10,835 nucleotides of DNA, from NCBI GenBank assembly GCA_903881205.1, contig CAIRSC010000039.1, positions 1-10,835 of the forward strand, read 5' to 3'. A model generated the notes under the pieces. That model saw only the letters and a program-made list of their open reading frames with translations. It was not told the DNA's origin and searched no databases. Below, piece by piece: positions 1-5,966 of the stretch (the first letter of the stretch is position 1; each line of letters opens with the position of its first letter). Both the position numbers and the translations under genes were made by a program. Origin of the DNA: an uncultured bacterium. GTDB lineage: Bacteria > Patescibacteriota > Minisyncoccia > Phycocordibacterales > UBA2100.

Positions 1-1
1 A

Positions 2-745
2 AAGCACTCGGTATCGCGCATCATCGGCAGTCCGCCGGGATACGTCGGCCACGACGAAGGCGGCGGGCTCACCGAGCTCGTGCGTCACCGCCCGTACTCG
101 GTCATCCTCTTCGACGAGATCGAAAAGGCGCATCCCGAAGTGTTCAATATCCTCCTGCAGGTGCTCGACAATGGTCGCCTCACCGATTCCAAGGGTCGCA
201 CGGTCAACTTCAAGAACACGGTGATCATCATGACGTCGAACATCGGCGCGGAATACATCGATCGCATGTCCGGTCTTGGCTTCGGCTCCGGTCTCACCAA
301 GACCGAAGATCAGCGCTACGATCAAGTGAAAGAAAAAGTAATGTCTAGTCTCAAAGAATTCTTCCGCCCCGAATTCCTCAACCGTCTCGACGACATCATT
401 CTCTTCGATATCCTCTCGCCAGAATCGGTGCACGACATCGTGCGGATGCAGGTGGAGATCGTCGCGAAGCGTCTTGCGGACAAACAGATCACACTCACGC
501 TTTCCGATGCTGCGATCGAGCATCTCGCCAAAGAAGGCTACAACCCACAATACGGAGCTCGTCCGCTCAAGCGCTTGATCCAAACGAAGCTGCTCACCTC
601 AATCGCCAACATGATGGTCGCCCGTGGTGTGATGGAAGGAGGTAAGGTGGTGGTGGATATCAAGAACGGGGAATTCACTTTCGACGTCCGCAAGGGTCCC
701 GAGCGCGAACGCAGTGTCCGCTCGCGTGCCAAGGTGAGTGCGTAA
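2..745 (+). CDS. clpB: ClpB/ClpC-type AAA+ unfoldase, C-terminal part (5' end outside window)
   Basis: This is the last 247 residues of a Hsp100 ATPase, the cytosolic ring machine that threads aggregated proteins through its pore. The open frame runs from the window edge and begins KHSVSRIIGSPPGYVG, the D2 pore-loop region. It continues with Walker B (VILFDEIEKAHP), sensor 1 (IIMTSN), the arginine-finger segment (FRPEFLNRLDD) and sensor 2 (GARPLKR). The C-terminal small domain (KRLADKQITLTLSDAA) reads more like ClpB than ClpC, but without the N-terminal half and middle domain the two cannot be separated firmly. The tail after FDVRKG is short and basic. Stop is TAA at 743-745. No T-rich terminator follows; an imperfect GC-rich inverted repeat lies at 768-803. 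Confidence 0.93.
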   Translation, partial: KHSVSRIIGSPPGYVGHDEGGGLTELVRHRPYSVILFDEIEKAHPEVFNILLQVLDNGRLTDSKGRTVNFKNTVIIMTSNIGAEYIDRMSGLGFGSGLTKTEDQRYDQVKEKVMSSLKEFFRPEFLNRLDDIILFDILSPESVHDIVRMQVEIVAKRLADKQITLTLSDAAIEHLAKEGYNPQYGARPLKRLIQTKLLTSIANMMVARGVMEGGKVVVDIKNGEFTFDVRKGPERERSVRSRAKVSA

Positions 746-809
746 CTCTCTCGAGTCGATTTCGAACGCCCGCCACGTCAATACGAGCTGTGGCGTAGCG
801 GGCTAAATC

Positions 810-842
810 TGATAGAATCGCACAAACGCATGAGTTTGTGCG
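810..842 (+). promoter_or_regulatory. tRNA-Tyr promoter (-10) and leader stem-loop
   Basis: An extended -10 (TG at 810-811, TAGAAT at 813-818) precedes tRNA-Tyr; no good -35 is visible. It abuts a perfect 9-bp stem-loop, CGCACAAAC (819-827) and GTTTGTGCG (834-842), ending 7 nt before the mature tRNA. If transcription starts about 7 nt after the -10 the first bases of the stem would be missing, so the hairpin may act in DNA or in a longer precursor. Confidence 0.45.
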
Positions 843-849
843 TTGAAAT

Positions 850-932
850 GCGTCGGTGGCAGAGTGGTCAAATGCACTTGGCTGTAAACCAAGCGACTCC
901 GGTCTTCGCAGGTTCGAATCCTGCCCGACGCA
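850..932 (+). tRNA. tRNA-Tyr (anticodon GTA)
   Basis: A class II tRNA. The acceptor stem GCGTCGG (850-856) pairs with CCGACGC (925-931), and the discriminator base is A932. The anticodon stem CTTGG/CCAAG (877-881/889-893) encloses CTGTAAA with anticodon GTA at 884-886. A long variable arm follows (about 894-907), then the T arm GCAGG-TTCGAAT-CCTGC. The CCA end is not encoded (CTA follows), so it must be added by the CCA-adding enzyme. Confidence 0.96.
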
Positions 933-940
933 CTAATACC

Positions 941-975
941 AGGAGCCCGATACATGTATCGGGCTCCTATGTTTT
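941..975 (+). terminator. Palindromic terminator after tRNA-Tyr
   Basis: A perfect 28-bp palindrome (941-968) forms a 12-bp stem AGGAGCCCGATA/TATCGGGCTCCT with a CATG loop, followed by ATGTTTT. It lies 8 nt after the mature tRNA. The T-tract is short, but stem strength and position argue for an intrinsic terminator. Confidence 0.75.
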
Positions 976-999
976 GCATAAAGGAGCGGAATGTATGCG

Positions 1000-1008
1000 T
1001 GATACAAT
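1000..1008 (+). promoter_or_regulatory. Extended -10 promoter of the pilin gene
   Basis: TG at 1000-1001, one base, then TACAAT at 1003-1008. Only six bases separate the hexamer from the ATG at 1015, so the transcript should begin at or next to the start codon (leaderless). No -35 match at 16-18 bp. Confidence 0.55.
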
Positions 1009-1014
1009 ATCCGC

Positions 1015-1443
1015 ATGGTTCGGATACGAACAGCGGCGATATTCGCCACTCTCACAGTCTTCTTGGCTCCGGCGATTACATTTGCCGCCGGCTTGCCGTC
1101 GCAGATCGTCACGTGCACCGGCGTCAAATGCTCAGTCTGTGATCTCGCACAGCTGGCGCAAAATGTGCTCAACACGGGGATATACATAGCGGTATTTCTC
1201 TCTGCTGTTCTTTTTGCGTACGCAGGCGGGAAGATGGCATTCGCCCAGGGCAATATGTCGGAGATCAGTGCCGCCCGGAGCATGTTCACCAACGTCGCTA
1301 TTGGCCTCGTGATCATCCTGGCGGGCTGGCTCGTGGTGGACACCGTCATGCGCACCCTGGTAGTGAGCGACACCTCGTTTGGGCCTTGGAACCGTATTTG
1401 TAACACCACCGCCGATATTCCTACAGAGCATTTCTACGTCTAG
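1015..1443 (+). CDS. VirB2/TrbC-like pilin or small two-helix membrane protein
   Basis: A 142-residue exported membrane protein. Residues 1-25 form a signal peptide (positive MVRIR start, hydrophobic core, cleavage expected around TFAAG). Two hydrophobic helices lie at about 55-77 and 90-112, separated by a short loop (GGKMAFAQGN). That architecture, a cleaved leader plus two helices with a glycine-rich turn, is that of VirB2/TrbC major pilins of type IV secretion systems and of the pilin-like genes common in Patescibacteria. Four cysteines (34, 39, 42, 129) could make disulfides, unusual for VirB2. No other T4SS gene is visible, so pilus function is inference. The start is supported by the -10 six bases upstream. 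The GIY-YIG gene follows 37 nt later. Confidence 0.7.
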   Translation: MVRIRTAAIFATLTVFLAPAITFAAGLPSQIVTCTGVKCSVCDLAQLAQNVLNTGIYIAVFLSAVLFAYAGGKMAFAQGNMSEISAARSMFTNVAIGLVIILAGWLVVDTVMRTLVVSDTSFGPWNRICNTTADIPTEHFYV

Positions 1444-1480
1444 GGCGGAAAGATTGACCCCTCACACGAAAAGCCCAAGT

Positions 1481-1735
1481 ATGTTCTACGTGTACGTACT
1501 CAAGAGCTTAAAAGATGGCCTTTTATACTACGGATATACAAACGATTTGAAGAGGCGACTCGTAGAACATACAAAAGGTCTTAACAAATCGACGAAACAT
1601 AGACTTCCCATCAAATTGGTATATTACGAAGCGTACGCATCGCAGGCAGACGCACGTGCTCGCGAACTGAGGTTAAAGAACTCTGCCGGTGCCTATACTG
1701 CGCTCAAACGTCGAATCCCTGTAAGCCTGCGATAG
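1481..1735 (+). CDS. Small GIY-YIG nuclease domain protein
   Basis: An 84-residue stand-alone GIY-YIG domain (UvrC/YhbQ-like). The protein starts MFYVYVLKS, where YVYVL takes the place of the GIY strand. YYGYT at about 16-20 is the YIG half, and the conserved arginine region DLKRRLVEH follows. The catalytic glutamate probably lies in ADARARELRLK. Small free-standing members are frequent in bacteria and in CPR genomes; their roles in DNA processing are mostly untested. The frame is open further upstream, but ATG 1481 is chosen because the domain begins at residue 2. It lies 37 nt after the pilin gene with no promoter of its own that I trust and no clear Shine-Dalgarno. Confidence 0.85.
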   Translation: MFYVYVLKSLKDGLLYYGYTNDLKRRLVEHTKGLNKSTKHRLPIKLVYYEAYASQADARARELRLKNSAGAYTALKRRIPVSLR

Positions 1736-1752
1736 GCATTTCGTGTGCGGGG

Positions 1753-1781
1753 TTGACCGAATTAACCTGATTGAGTATAGT
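1753..1781 (+). promoter_or_regulatory. Promoter of rpmG
   Basis: TTGACC (1753-1758), a 17-bp spacer and TATAGT (1776-1781): the best sigma-70-like promoter in the window. The predicted start is about 1788, only a few bases before ATG 1792, so the mRNA has almost no leader. Confidence 0.75.
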
Positions 1782-1791
1782 TCCCCCACGT

Positions 1792-1947
1792 ATGTCACAG
1801 GATCAATTGATACAGCTCAAACACGCGGCGACCGGCGAGGTCTATTGGACGCGCAAAAATCGCAAGCTCGTTACCCGGAAGATCGAGCTCAAGAAGTACA
1901 GCAAAAAGCTTCGAAAGCACGTCATCTTCAAGGAAGCGAAGAAATAG
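1792..1947 (+). CDS. rpmG: 50S ribosomal protein bL33, cysteine-free form
   Basis: A 51-codon gene: MSQDQLIQLKH, then RKNRKLVTRKIELKKYSKK and a KHVIFKEAKK tail. It matches the bL33 pattern (TRKNRK..T.R.ELKKY...LRKH...KE.K) over its length. bL33 sits near the E site of the large subunit. The zinc ribbon cysteines (two CxxC pairs in C+ forms) are absent: His and Ala or Ser and Lys occupy those places, as in zinc-independent C- forms. The strong promoter immediately upstream and tRNA-Trp 135 bp downstream fit the widespread rpmG-trnW order; secE-nusG, often next in other bacteria, do not follow here. The start is fixed by the near-leaderless promoter. Confidence 0.9.
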   Translation: MSQDQLIQLKHAATGEVYWTRKNRKLVTRKIELKKYSKKLRKHVIFKEAKK

Positions 1948-1984
1948 TCGGATTACCTCCTTTCGGCAGCAGTCGCTCGGAAAA

Positions 1985-2059
1985 GAAAGTAAACTTTCAT
2001 TTCGCTCGGCTCCTTAGCCGATAAGTATTTGGAGCCTGCGCTTGCCGGCTCTATACTTA
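1985..2059 (+). other. rpmG-trnW intergenic stem-loops
   Basis: Two inverted repeats lie in this gene-free stretch. GAAAGT/ACTTTC (1985-1990/1993-1998) is followed by ATTTC and may be a weak terminator of rpmG. A longer interrupted stem pairs TAAGTAT (2022-2028) with ATACTTA (2053-2059) around GAGCC/GGCTC (2032-2036/2047-2051). The second overlaps the tRNA-Trp promoter, so it may be incidental. Confidence 0.35.
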
Positions 2060-2079
2060 CCCGGCTGGAAGTACCAGCC
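2029..2079 (+). promoter_or_regulatory. tRNA-Trp promoter and 5' leader hairpin
   Basis: TTGGAG (2029-2034), a 17-bp spacer and TATACT (2052-2057) place the transcription start near 2064. The first transcribed bases then form a perfect hairpin GGCTGG-AAGTA-CCAGCC (2063-2079), ending 3 nt before the mature tRNA. The same arrangement (stem just before the tRNA) is seen at tRNA-Tyr. Confidence 0.6.
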
Positions 2080-2082
2080 TTA

Positions 2083-2153
2083 GGGCCTATAGTTCAATGG
2101 TAGAATGGCGGTCTCCAAAACCGCTGATCAAGGTTCGAATCCTTGTGGGCCCG
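2083..2153 (+). tRNA. tRNA-Trp (anticodon CCA), element integration target
   Basis: The acceptor stem GGGCCTA (2083-2089) pairs with TGGGCCC (2146-2152), with discriminator G2153 as expected for bacterial tRNA-Trp. The anticodon stem GCGGT/ACCGC (2108-2112/2120-2124) encloses CTCCAAA with CCA at 2115-2117. The T loop is TTCGAAT. The encoded end is G-CA, not CCA. The last 16 bases (2138-2153) belong to the 19-bp repeat shared with position 8776, so after integration the tRNA 3' end was restored by, or is shared with, the element. Confidence 0.96.
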
Positions 2154-3602
2154 CAGTTCTGAAATCGAAGCGTTTTTGTCCGCTTTTGCTATCACATGAT
2201 AGGGTTTTTTGTATTGCACCTGCACGATATTTTTATCTTTGAAAGAAAGGTTCCAAAGTAGTCTTTCCGCTATTGCACGTTTTTTTGCTTCAGAGGCGGC
2301 AAGAAACTCTGCCTTGGCTCTACTAGCCTCTAGAAACACTTTTTTGACTGGTTCCAAAGTAAATACGGGTTGCCCTGCTTCGAGGTCTGCAATCTGCTTT
2401 TCGGTATCGAGCCGTTCATGTTTGAGAGCAGCGGCCTTTTCATCGTAGAGAGCCTTTGAGGTTTGTTCAGCGATGAAGGTGTCTAGGAGACGGGATTCTC
2501 GCGCAGGGAGCGATTGTAGGCGGATACGGAGGCTTTGGAGGGCTTGCTCAGATTCACCACCGTTTCGGGCGAGGTCTTCTTTTTCCGCTTCGTACATCAT
2601 CTCGATTTTGCGTTCGCTAAAGGAGAGGTCTTCAAAAAGGGTAGCTACTTTGTCATAGAGGTAATTCTCTCGGAGGTAGTGCTTATGCTCGGCGCACTTT
2701 CCACGGCCATTCGTGCAGTAGTAATACTGGTGGCCTTTCTTGAGGGTAGCCGTGAGCATACAACCGCAGACCTCGCAGGTAAGGAACCCTCGAAGTGAAA
2801 AGAAGTGCTTTTGAGGGCTTGGGCGTGCTCGACCGGAGAGGACGTATTGCACATCATCGAAGAGTGCTTTTGATATTATCGCTTGGTGCTTGCCTTGATA
2901 CAGCTTGCCCTGTTGACGCATGACTCCCGTATAGAACGGATTGCCGAGTATGCGGTATATCATGCCTCGGTAAACCTTCCGGCCGTTCGGAGTACGGAAT
3001 CCTTCTTTGAATAGAATGTTGGATATGTCGAGGATACTGTGCCCTGCGGTGGAGTAGAGTTCGAAGGCCCTTCGGACATGGCGCGCACGTTCCGAGTCCA
3101 CGATGATGGTCTTTGCAACGCGGTCGTTCGAGTATCCAATCGGTGCATGATTCGGCCACTGGCCACTTTCCAACTTTGTGCGATTGCCGCGCTTTACATT
3201 CGTACTCAAGTCCCGTATGTACTGATTCGCCATGCCGAAGTGCATAGCAAGCATGAGCACGTTATCAGCCGGAGAGTGCGTCGCTTCGAACGTGCGGATT
3301 TCTTTTATGGTGCCTCGTTGTAGTAAATCAATCACTCTGCCGCCGTCAATAAAATTGCGGGCGAGCCTATCCATTTTCCAACAGAGAATTGCATCAGCTT
3401 TTCCTGCACGAATTAGTTTGAGCATGTCGTTGAACACAGGGCGACCCTCAGACTTTGCCGACATTTTTTCTTTGAGAATGAAAGCGATTTCCAGATTGCA
3501 CGAAGCCGCAAGCTTTACCAGTTCGCTTTCCTGTGAATCCAAAGACTGCACCTGCTTGTCCTCGGTATCGGTACTTTTGCGGCAGTAGAGGATATATCTC
3601 AT
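2094..3602 (-). CDS. Large serine recombinase (integrase of the element)
   Basis: A 502-residue site-specific recombinase that would cut and rejoin att sites through a phosphoserine bond. The resolvase domain (1-140) has RYILYCRKS with nucleophile Ser10 and Arg8, and the KMDRLARN arginine motif at 76-83. The Recombinase domain spans about 150-257 (APIGY, ERARHVRRAFELY, NPFYTGVM). A zinc ribbon has Cys276, Cys279, Cys296 and Cys303, followed by a charged coiled-coil-rich C-terminus. ATG 3602 overlaps the rep stop as ATGA, implying translational coupling. The last 14 codons (SNLDQRFWRPPFYH) are antisense tRNA-Trp, and the stop TGA lies inside the tRNA gene. In the reconstructed circle the frame would end at residue 488 with TAG directly after the att core. 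Confidence 0.95.
   Translation of the reverse strand: MRYILYCRKSTDTEDKQVQSLDSQESELVKLAASCNLEIAFILKEKMSAKSEGRPVFNDMLKLIRAGKADAILCWKMDRLARNFIDGGRVIDLLQRGTIKEIRTFEATHSPADNVLMLAMHFGMANQYIRDLSTNVKRGNRTKLESGQWPNHAPIGYSNDRVAKTIIVDSERARHVRRAFELYSTAGHSILDISNILFKEGFRTPNGRKVYRGMIYRILGNPFYTGVMRQQGKLYQGKHQAIISKALFDDVQYVLSGRARPSPQKHFFSLRGFLTCEVCGCMLTATLKKGHQYYYCTNGRGKCAEHKHYLRENYLYDKVATLFEDLSFSERKIEMMYEAEKEDLARNGGESEQALQSLRIRLQSLPARESRLLDTFIAEQTSKALYDEKAAALKHERLDTEKQIADLEAGQPVFTLEPVKKVFLEASRAKAEFLAASEAKKRAIAERLLWNLSFKDKNIVQVQYKKPYHVIAKADKNASISELRAHKDSNLDQRFWRPPFYH
2138..2156 (+). repeat. attL core: 19-bp direct repeat in the tRNA-Trp 3' end
   Basis: AATCCTTGTGGGCCCGCAG is identical to 8776-8794. The flanks differ on both sides (G before and TTCT after here; T before and CAGA after there), so the identity is exactly 19 bp. 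Confidence 0.9.
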
Positions 3603-4651
3603 ACGGCCATAGTATCGGGCGAATCAAGGAGCGCAAATCGGGTAGTTGGCGATGGAATGATTAACTGCTCTAAAATGCCGCTACCGATTTTGGAGTCATT
3701 GAGGGAGAAACCTATCCCTACGCGCTTTAAATCCTTCTTGTAGCGATAGAGGGTGCTTCGTTCAAGACCACCGGCGAGATACATCGCTTTCATCTCTTCG
3801 TCGAAGTAATAGCCTTTATAGAATTGATAGAGCCGCATAGTTTTTGTCTTTGTAAAGTGTTCGGAGAGTATTCGGCGTACCTCGGCCTCAGTTGTCGTTT
3901 TCGTGTTGATGTAATGAAAGACTTTCCCCAGATATTCCTTTAGCACGTTCTCTATGACCGTATCATCGGCGATGTCGGCAAGATAAATTGCCTTGCGCTT
4001 AAAATGCGCGGTTAGGTATACGTGTTTTAATCCGACCTCAAAGCGCAAAATACGTTCGGCGTATTCGGCAAGTTGCTTCGCTCGCTCGTAACTCTGTTTT
4101 TCTATTTCCTTAAAATCGTGTTTCAGAAACTCAGGGCCTTTGATGTAAAACTTAACGACATATGCGGAGCCAGTATGCATGATGGAGGTATCCCATACGT
4201 GCTTTTTCTTGCGGGGATAGTCTATGCGTTTGATGAAATCAATCGCGTGCATGGCTTCTGCTTTGTCGCGGAGCAGCCAGTTGTAGCAAATATCAAGACG
4301 GTACACAGGCCAGAGGGAGAAATGTGGCAGAGCATACTTCACTTGAACGCATAATTCCGAGTAGAGTTTCTCCACGATTCCTAAGATGTCGCGGGGGTAT
4401 ATCATCTCGACATTGTTGCCTCTCTCGTATTTTGGTAGTGAGCACTCGATGAAAAGTCCGGTCGGTACCTTGCTTGATTTTATCGTTACGTTTCGGTGAT
4501 ATGACCCGAGTTCTACATTGGACGCATAAAACTCAAACTTAATTTCTCCGGTGCTTAAATCCTCTTTGCGGAAACGGGTCAGCGTACTCTCTAACTGCGC
4601 CAGGAGGGTCGGGTCGGGGATAGGCACTAGAAGCTTAATCGTGTCTATCAT
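3599..4651 (-). CDS. Replication initiator of the filamentous-phage gene II / CRI-Phage_X type
   Basis: A 350-residue protein, probably the nicking initiator of rolling-circle replication. Family hallmarks I can see: MIDTIKL at the N-terminus, VYRLDICYNW (116-125) like the RLD motif of Phage_CRI proteins, FYIKGPEF (168-175) with a candidate catalytic or metal-site tyrosine, and YAERILRFEVGLK (197-209). The C-terminus YLAGGLERSTLYRYKKDLKRVGIGFS (291-316) matches the Phage_X helix-turn-helix ending in a GiDis-like motif. The filamentous-phage gene II protein is the archetype, though these initiators also occur on plasmids and integrative elements. ATG 4651 follows a -10 (TGTAAT, 4664-4659) by seven bases. 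It overlaps the recombinase start by 4 nt. The fold assignment rests on motif memory, not a profile search. Confidence 0.72.
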   Translation of the reverse strand: MIDTIKLLVPIPDPTLLAQLESTLTRFRKEDLSTGEIKFEFYASNVELGSYHRNVTIKSSKVPTGLFIECSLPKYERGNNVEMIYPRDILGIVEKLYSELCVQVKYALPHFSLWPVYRLDICYNWLLRDKAEAMHAIDFIKRIDYPRKKKHVWDTSIMHTGSAYVVKFYIKGPEFLKHDFKEIEKQSYERAKQLAEYAERILRFEVGLKHVYLTAHFKRKAIYLADIADDTVIENVLKEYLGKVFHYINTKTTTEAEVRRILSEHFTKTKTMRLYQFYKGYYFDEEMKAMYLAGGLERSTLYRYKKDLKRVGIGFSLNDSKIGSGILEQLIIPSPTTRFALLDSPDTMAV

Positions 4652-4658
4652 GTTGCAA

Positions 4659-4694
4659 ATTACAACGTTCCACAGGTGTTACGTACACCTGTGG
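4659..4694 (-). promoter_or_regulatory. rep promoter with 10-bp inverted-repeat operator
   Basis: On the minus strand, TGTAAT (4664-4659) lies seven bases before the rep ATG. Just upstream is a perfect inverted repeat CCACAGGTGT-TACGT-ACACCTGTGG (4670-4694), covering the -35 region. A dimeric repressor bound here would block rep; the same stem could also be an initiator-binding site. Confidence 0.5.
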
Positions 4695-4884
4695 AGGGGG
4701 TCGGCTCCGCGCACGCTAAAGCGTGCGGCGCAGCCGCCACGCCCCCAATCGCAAACGCATGGAAAAGTCCACCCAATCCGGCGAGATATTCGACTGCTTC
4801 CTCTTGCGTCAGTTCAATTCCGTCCTCGTCATGGAAACAGGCGATGCACTCGGCTATGAGTTTCTTTGAGTATCTCTGCGGCAT
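4660..4884 (-). CDS. Small unknown protein (helical, acidic N-terminal half)
   Basis: A 74-codon frame lying between the winged-helix gene (51 nt upstream) and rep (8 nt downstream), same strand. The first 45 residues (MPQRYSKKLIAECIACFHDEDGIELTQ..., then EEAVEYLAGLGGLFHAF) look like a compact helical domain, and the IELTQEEAVEYL stretch is protein-like. The remaining 29 residues (from AIGGVAAAPH) are read from the two hairpins upstream of rep and look like low-complexity read-through, so the frame probably tolerates an overlapping cis element. I do not recognise a family. The start is ATG 4884; no obvious Shine-Dalgarno. Confidence 0.55.
   Translation of the reverse strand: MPQRYSKKLIAECIACFHDEDGIELTQEEAVEYLAGLGGLFHAFAIGGVAAAPHALACAEPTPSTGVRNTCGTL
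4702..4736. repeat. GC-rich interrupted stem-loop upstream of rep (candidate origin structure)
   Basis: CGCACGCT (4710-4717) pairs with AGCGTGCG (4720-4727) around a 2-base spacer, enclosed by CGGCT (4702-4706) and AGCCG (4732-4736). Together with the adjacent 4670-4694 stem it makes a compact two-hairpin block directly before the replication initiator, where rolling-circle plasmids often keep their double-strand origin. No nick site can be named from sequence alone. Confidence 0.5.
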
Positions 4885-4935
4885 GACGGCAGAGTGCGCT
4901 CAAAAGTAGCGCGGGGGTATGGAATGATTCTGGCA

Positions 4936-5814
4936 TTATTCTGCCTTTTGTTCCGAGCTAGGAAATACAAGACGATAGCCGCTACCTTTCACATTTTGGA
5001 AGATGTCCATTTTAGATTTGAGGCGAAGAATAACCTTGTACAAATCGGCACGAGCTGATTTTGAATCCGTTTGTGCGGTAGGGTGCATGGCCAATATCAG
5101 TTGAAAATATGAGGCGAGGTTGTCCTCGCTTTCGAGAAGTGCTTTAAGCACCTTGTACTCTTGGCCGTTGGGCGTGAGATTATCGGACACGCCTTGATAG
5201 GTGAAATCGCCAGTGCGGTAGTTGAAATTGATAGGCAATTTTCTTGTATGCGGCTTTTCTACTGGTGCGGCTGTAGCCTTTTGTTTATCCTCTATAGCCG
5301 CGAGCAGGGCGAGGTGGAATTGTCGTAAGTCCTGCTCATATGTGCCACGTTGGCCGACAAACCAACGGTTGTAAACTTTCAGCCTCTCTCGCCGCCACTT
5401 AAAAGGATTTTTTTTTGCGAGATTCGGACTGATACGGTCAATGCCTCGAATCATGAGAAGCGCAATGGGGTCTTGCTCGACTCCCGGCTCTATAGAGTTT
5501 TTATAATCTTCTATAGGTAGATACACTCGCATATAAATCGTGCAGCCGTGACAGAACATATTAAAGCGCTCCAGGCGCATAGTCAGCTCGTGTTTCTCGA
5601 CGGCTTCTTCGTCGGTCTTGCACTTCTCTCGCCCCCATATAGCGGTGTGTTTAGCGTGATACTCTTTTTCGCTCTCTAGCCAGAGGGCTTGGAGTTCGGG
5701 GGTCTTCTCTATTAGGTCGAAATAGTGGTGGAGGTTTTGGTAAAACAGCGAATCGGAATCGCTCAGGAATACAGCGTTGTAGCGGGTTTTGAGAGAGTCT
5801 ACGAGGATAGGCAT
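4936..5814 (-). CDS. Winged-helix DNA-binding protein (OmpR/PhoB-type C-terminal domain)
   Basis: 292 residues. The C-terminal part (about 195-285) follows the Trans_reg_C winged-helix pattern: LTPNGQEYKVLKALLESEDN (213-232), an aspartate- and serine-rich turn, ARADLYKVILRLKSKM (254-269) as recognition helix region, and the terminal hairpin NVKGSGYRLVF (274-284), like the VRGVGYRL ending of OmpR-class proteins. No receiver domain is present: the first 190 residues are a novel helical region with several aromatic residues and cysteines at 65, 88 and 91. It is likely the element's regulator, first gene of the minus-strand rep/recombinase block, and a candidate ligand of the inverted repeat before rep. 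Start ATG 5814 is fixed by TATTAT (5826-5821) six bases upstream. Confidence 0.7.
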   Translation of the reverse strand: MPILVDSLKTRYNAVFLSDSDSLFYQNLHHYFDLIEKTPELQALWLESEKEYHAKHTAIWGREKCKTDEEAVEKHELTMRLERFNMFCHGCTIYMRVYLPIEDYKNSIEPGVEQDPIALLMIRGIDRISPNLAKKNPFKWRRERLKVYNRWFVGQRGTYEQDLRQFHLALLAAIEDKQKATAAPVEKPHTRKLPINFNYRTGDFTYQGVSDNLTPNGQEYKVLKALLESEDNLASYFQLILAMHPTAQTDSKSARADLYKVILRLKSKMDIFQNVKGSGYRLVFPSSEQKAE

Positions 5815-5820
5815 GGCGGT

Positions 5821-5826
5821 ATAATA
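5821..5826 (-). promoter_or_regulatory. -10 box of the winged-helix gene
   Basis: TATTAT on the minus strand, six bases before ATG 5814; leaderless transcript predicted. It faces the plus-strand promoter at 5951, giving a 124-bp AT-rich divergent control region. Confidence 0.5.
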
Positions 5827-5950
5827 TGCCTGTTACGTCGAAAAGACACGCACTACATTTTTGGTGAAATCGGCAAAATATAAGAACAAAAAATTCCGGA
5901 GAAAACGAGAGTAAATGCGCCCAAGATGCTCGACGTTGTTGTGGAGGCCA

Positions 5951-5959
5951 TGTTAATAT
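5951..5959 (+). promoter_or_regulatory. Extended -10 promoter of the plus-strand cargo pair
   Basis: TG (5951-5952), one base, TAATAT (5954-5959). It lies seven bases before ATG 5967. Because an upstream in-frame ATG at 5958 lies inside the hexamer, it cannot be part of the transcript; this decides the start. Confidence 0.5.
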
Positions 5960-5966
5960 GCCGTTC

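Noticed and set aside
768..803. Intrinsic terminator after the clp gene
   Set aside because: The GC-rich inverted repeat is imperfect, with competing pairings, and no T-tract follows.
830..1189. Plus-strand frame of 119 codons
   Set aside because: It runs through tRNA-Tyr and its terminator and has no protein-like features.
933..1409. Minus-strand frame of 158 codons opposite the pilin gene
   Set aside because: It is antisense to a gene with a clear signal peptide and two membrane helices and includes the palindromic terminator.
1743..2024. Plus-strand frame of 93 codons overlapping rpmG
   Set aside because: The overlapping 51-codon frame matches bL33 and has the promoter at the right distance; this one has only low-quality sequence.
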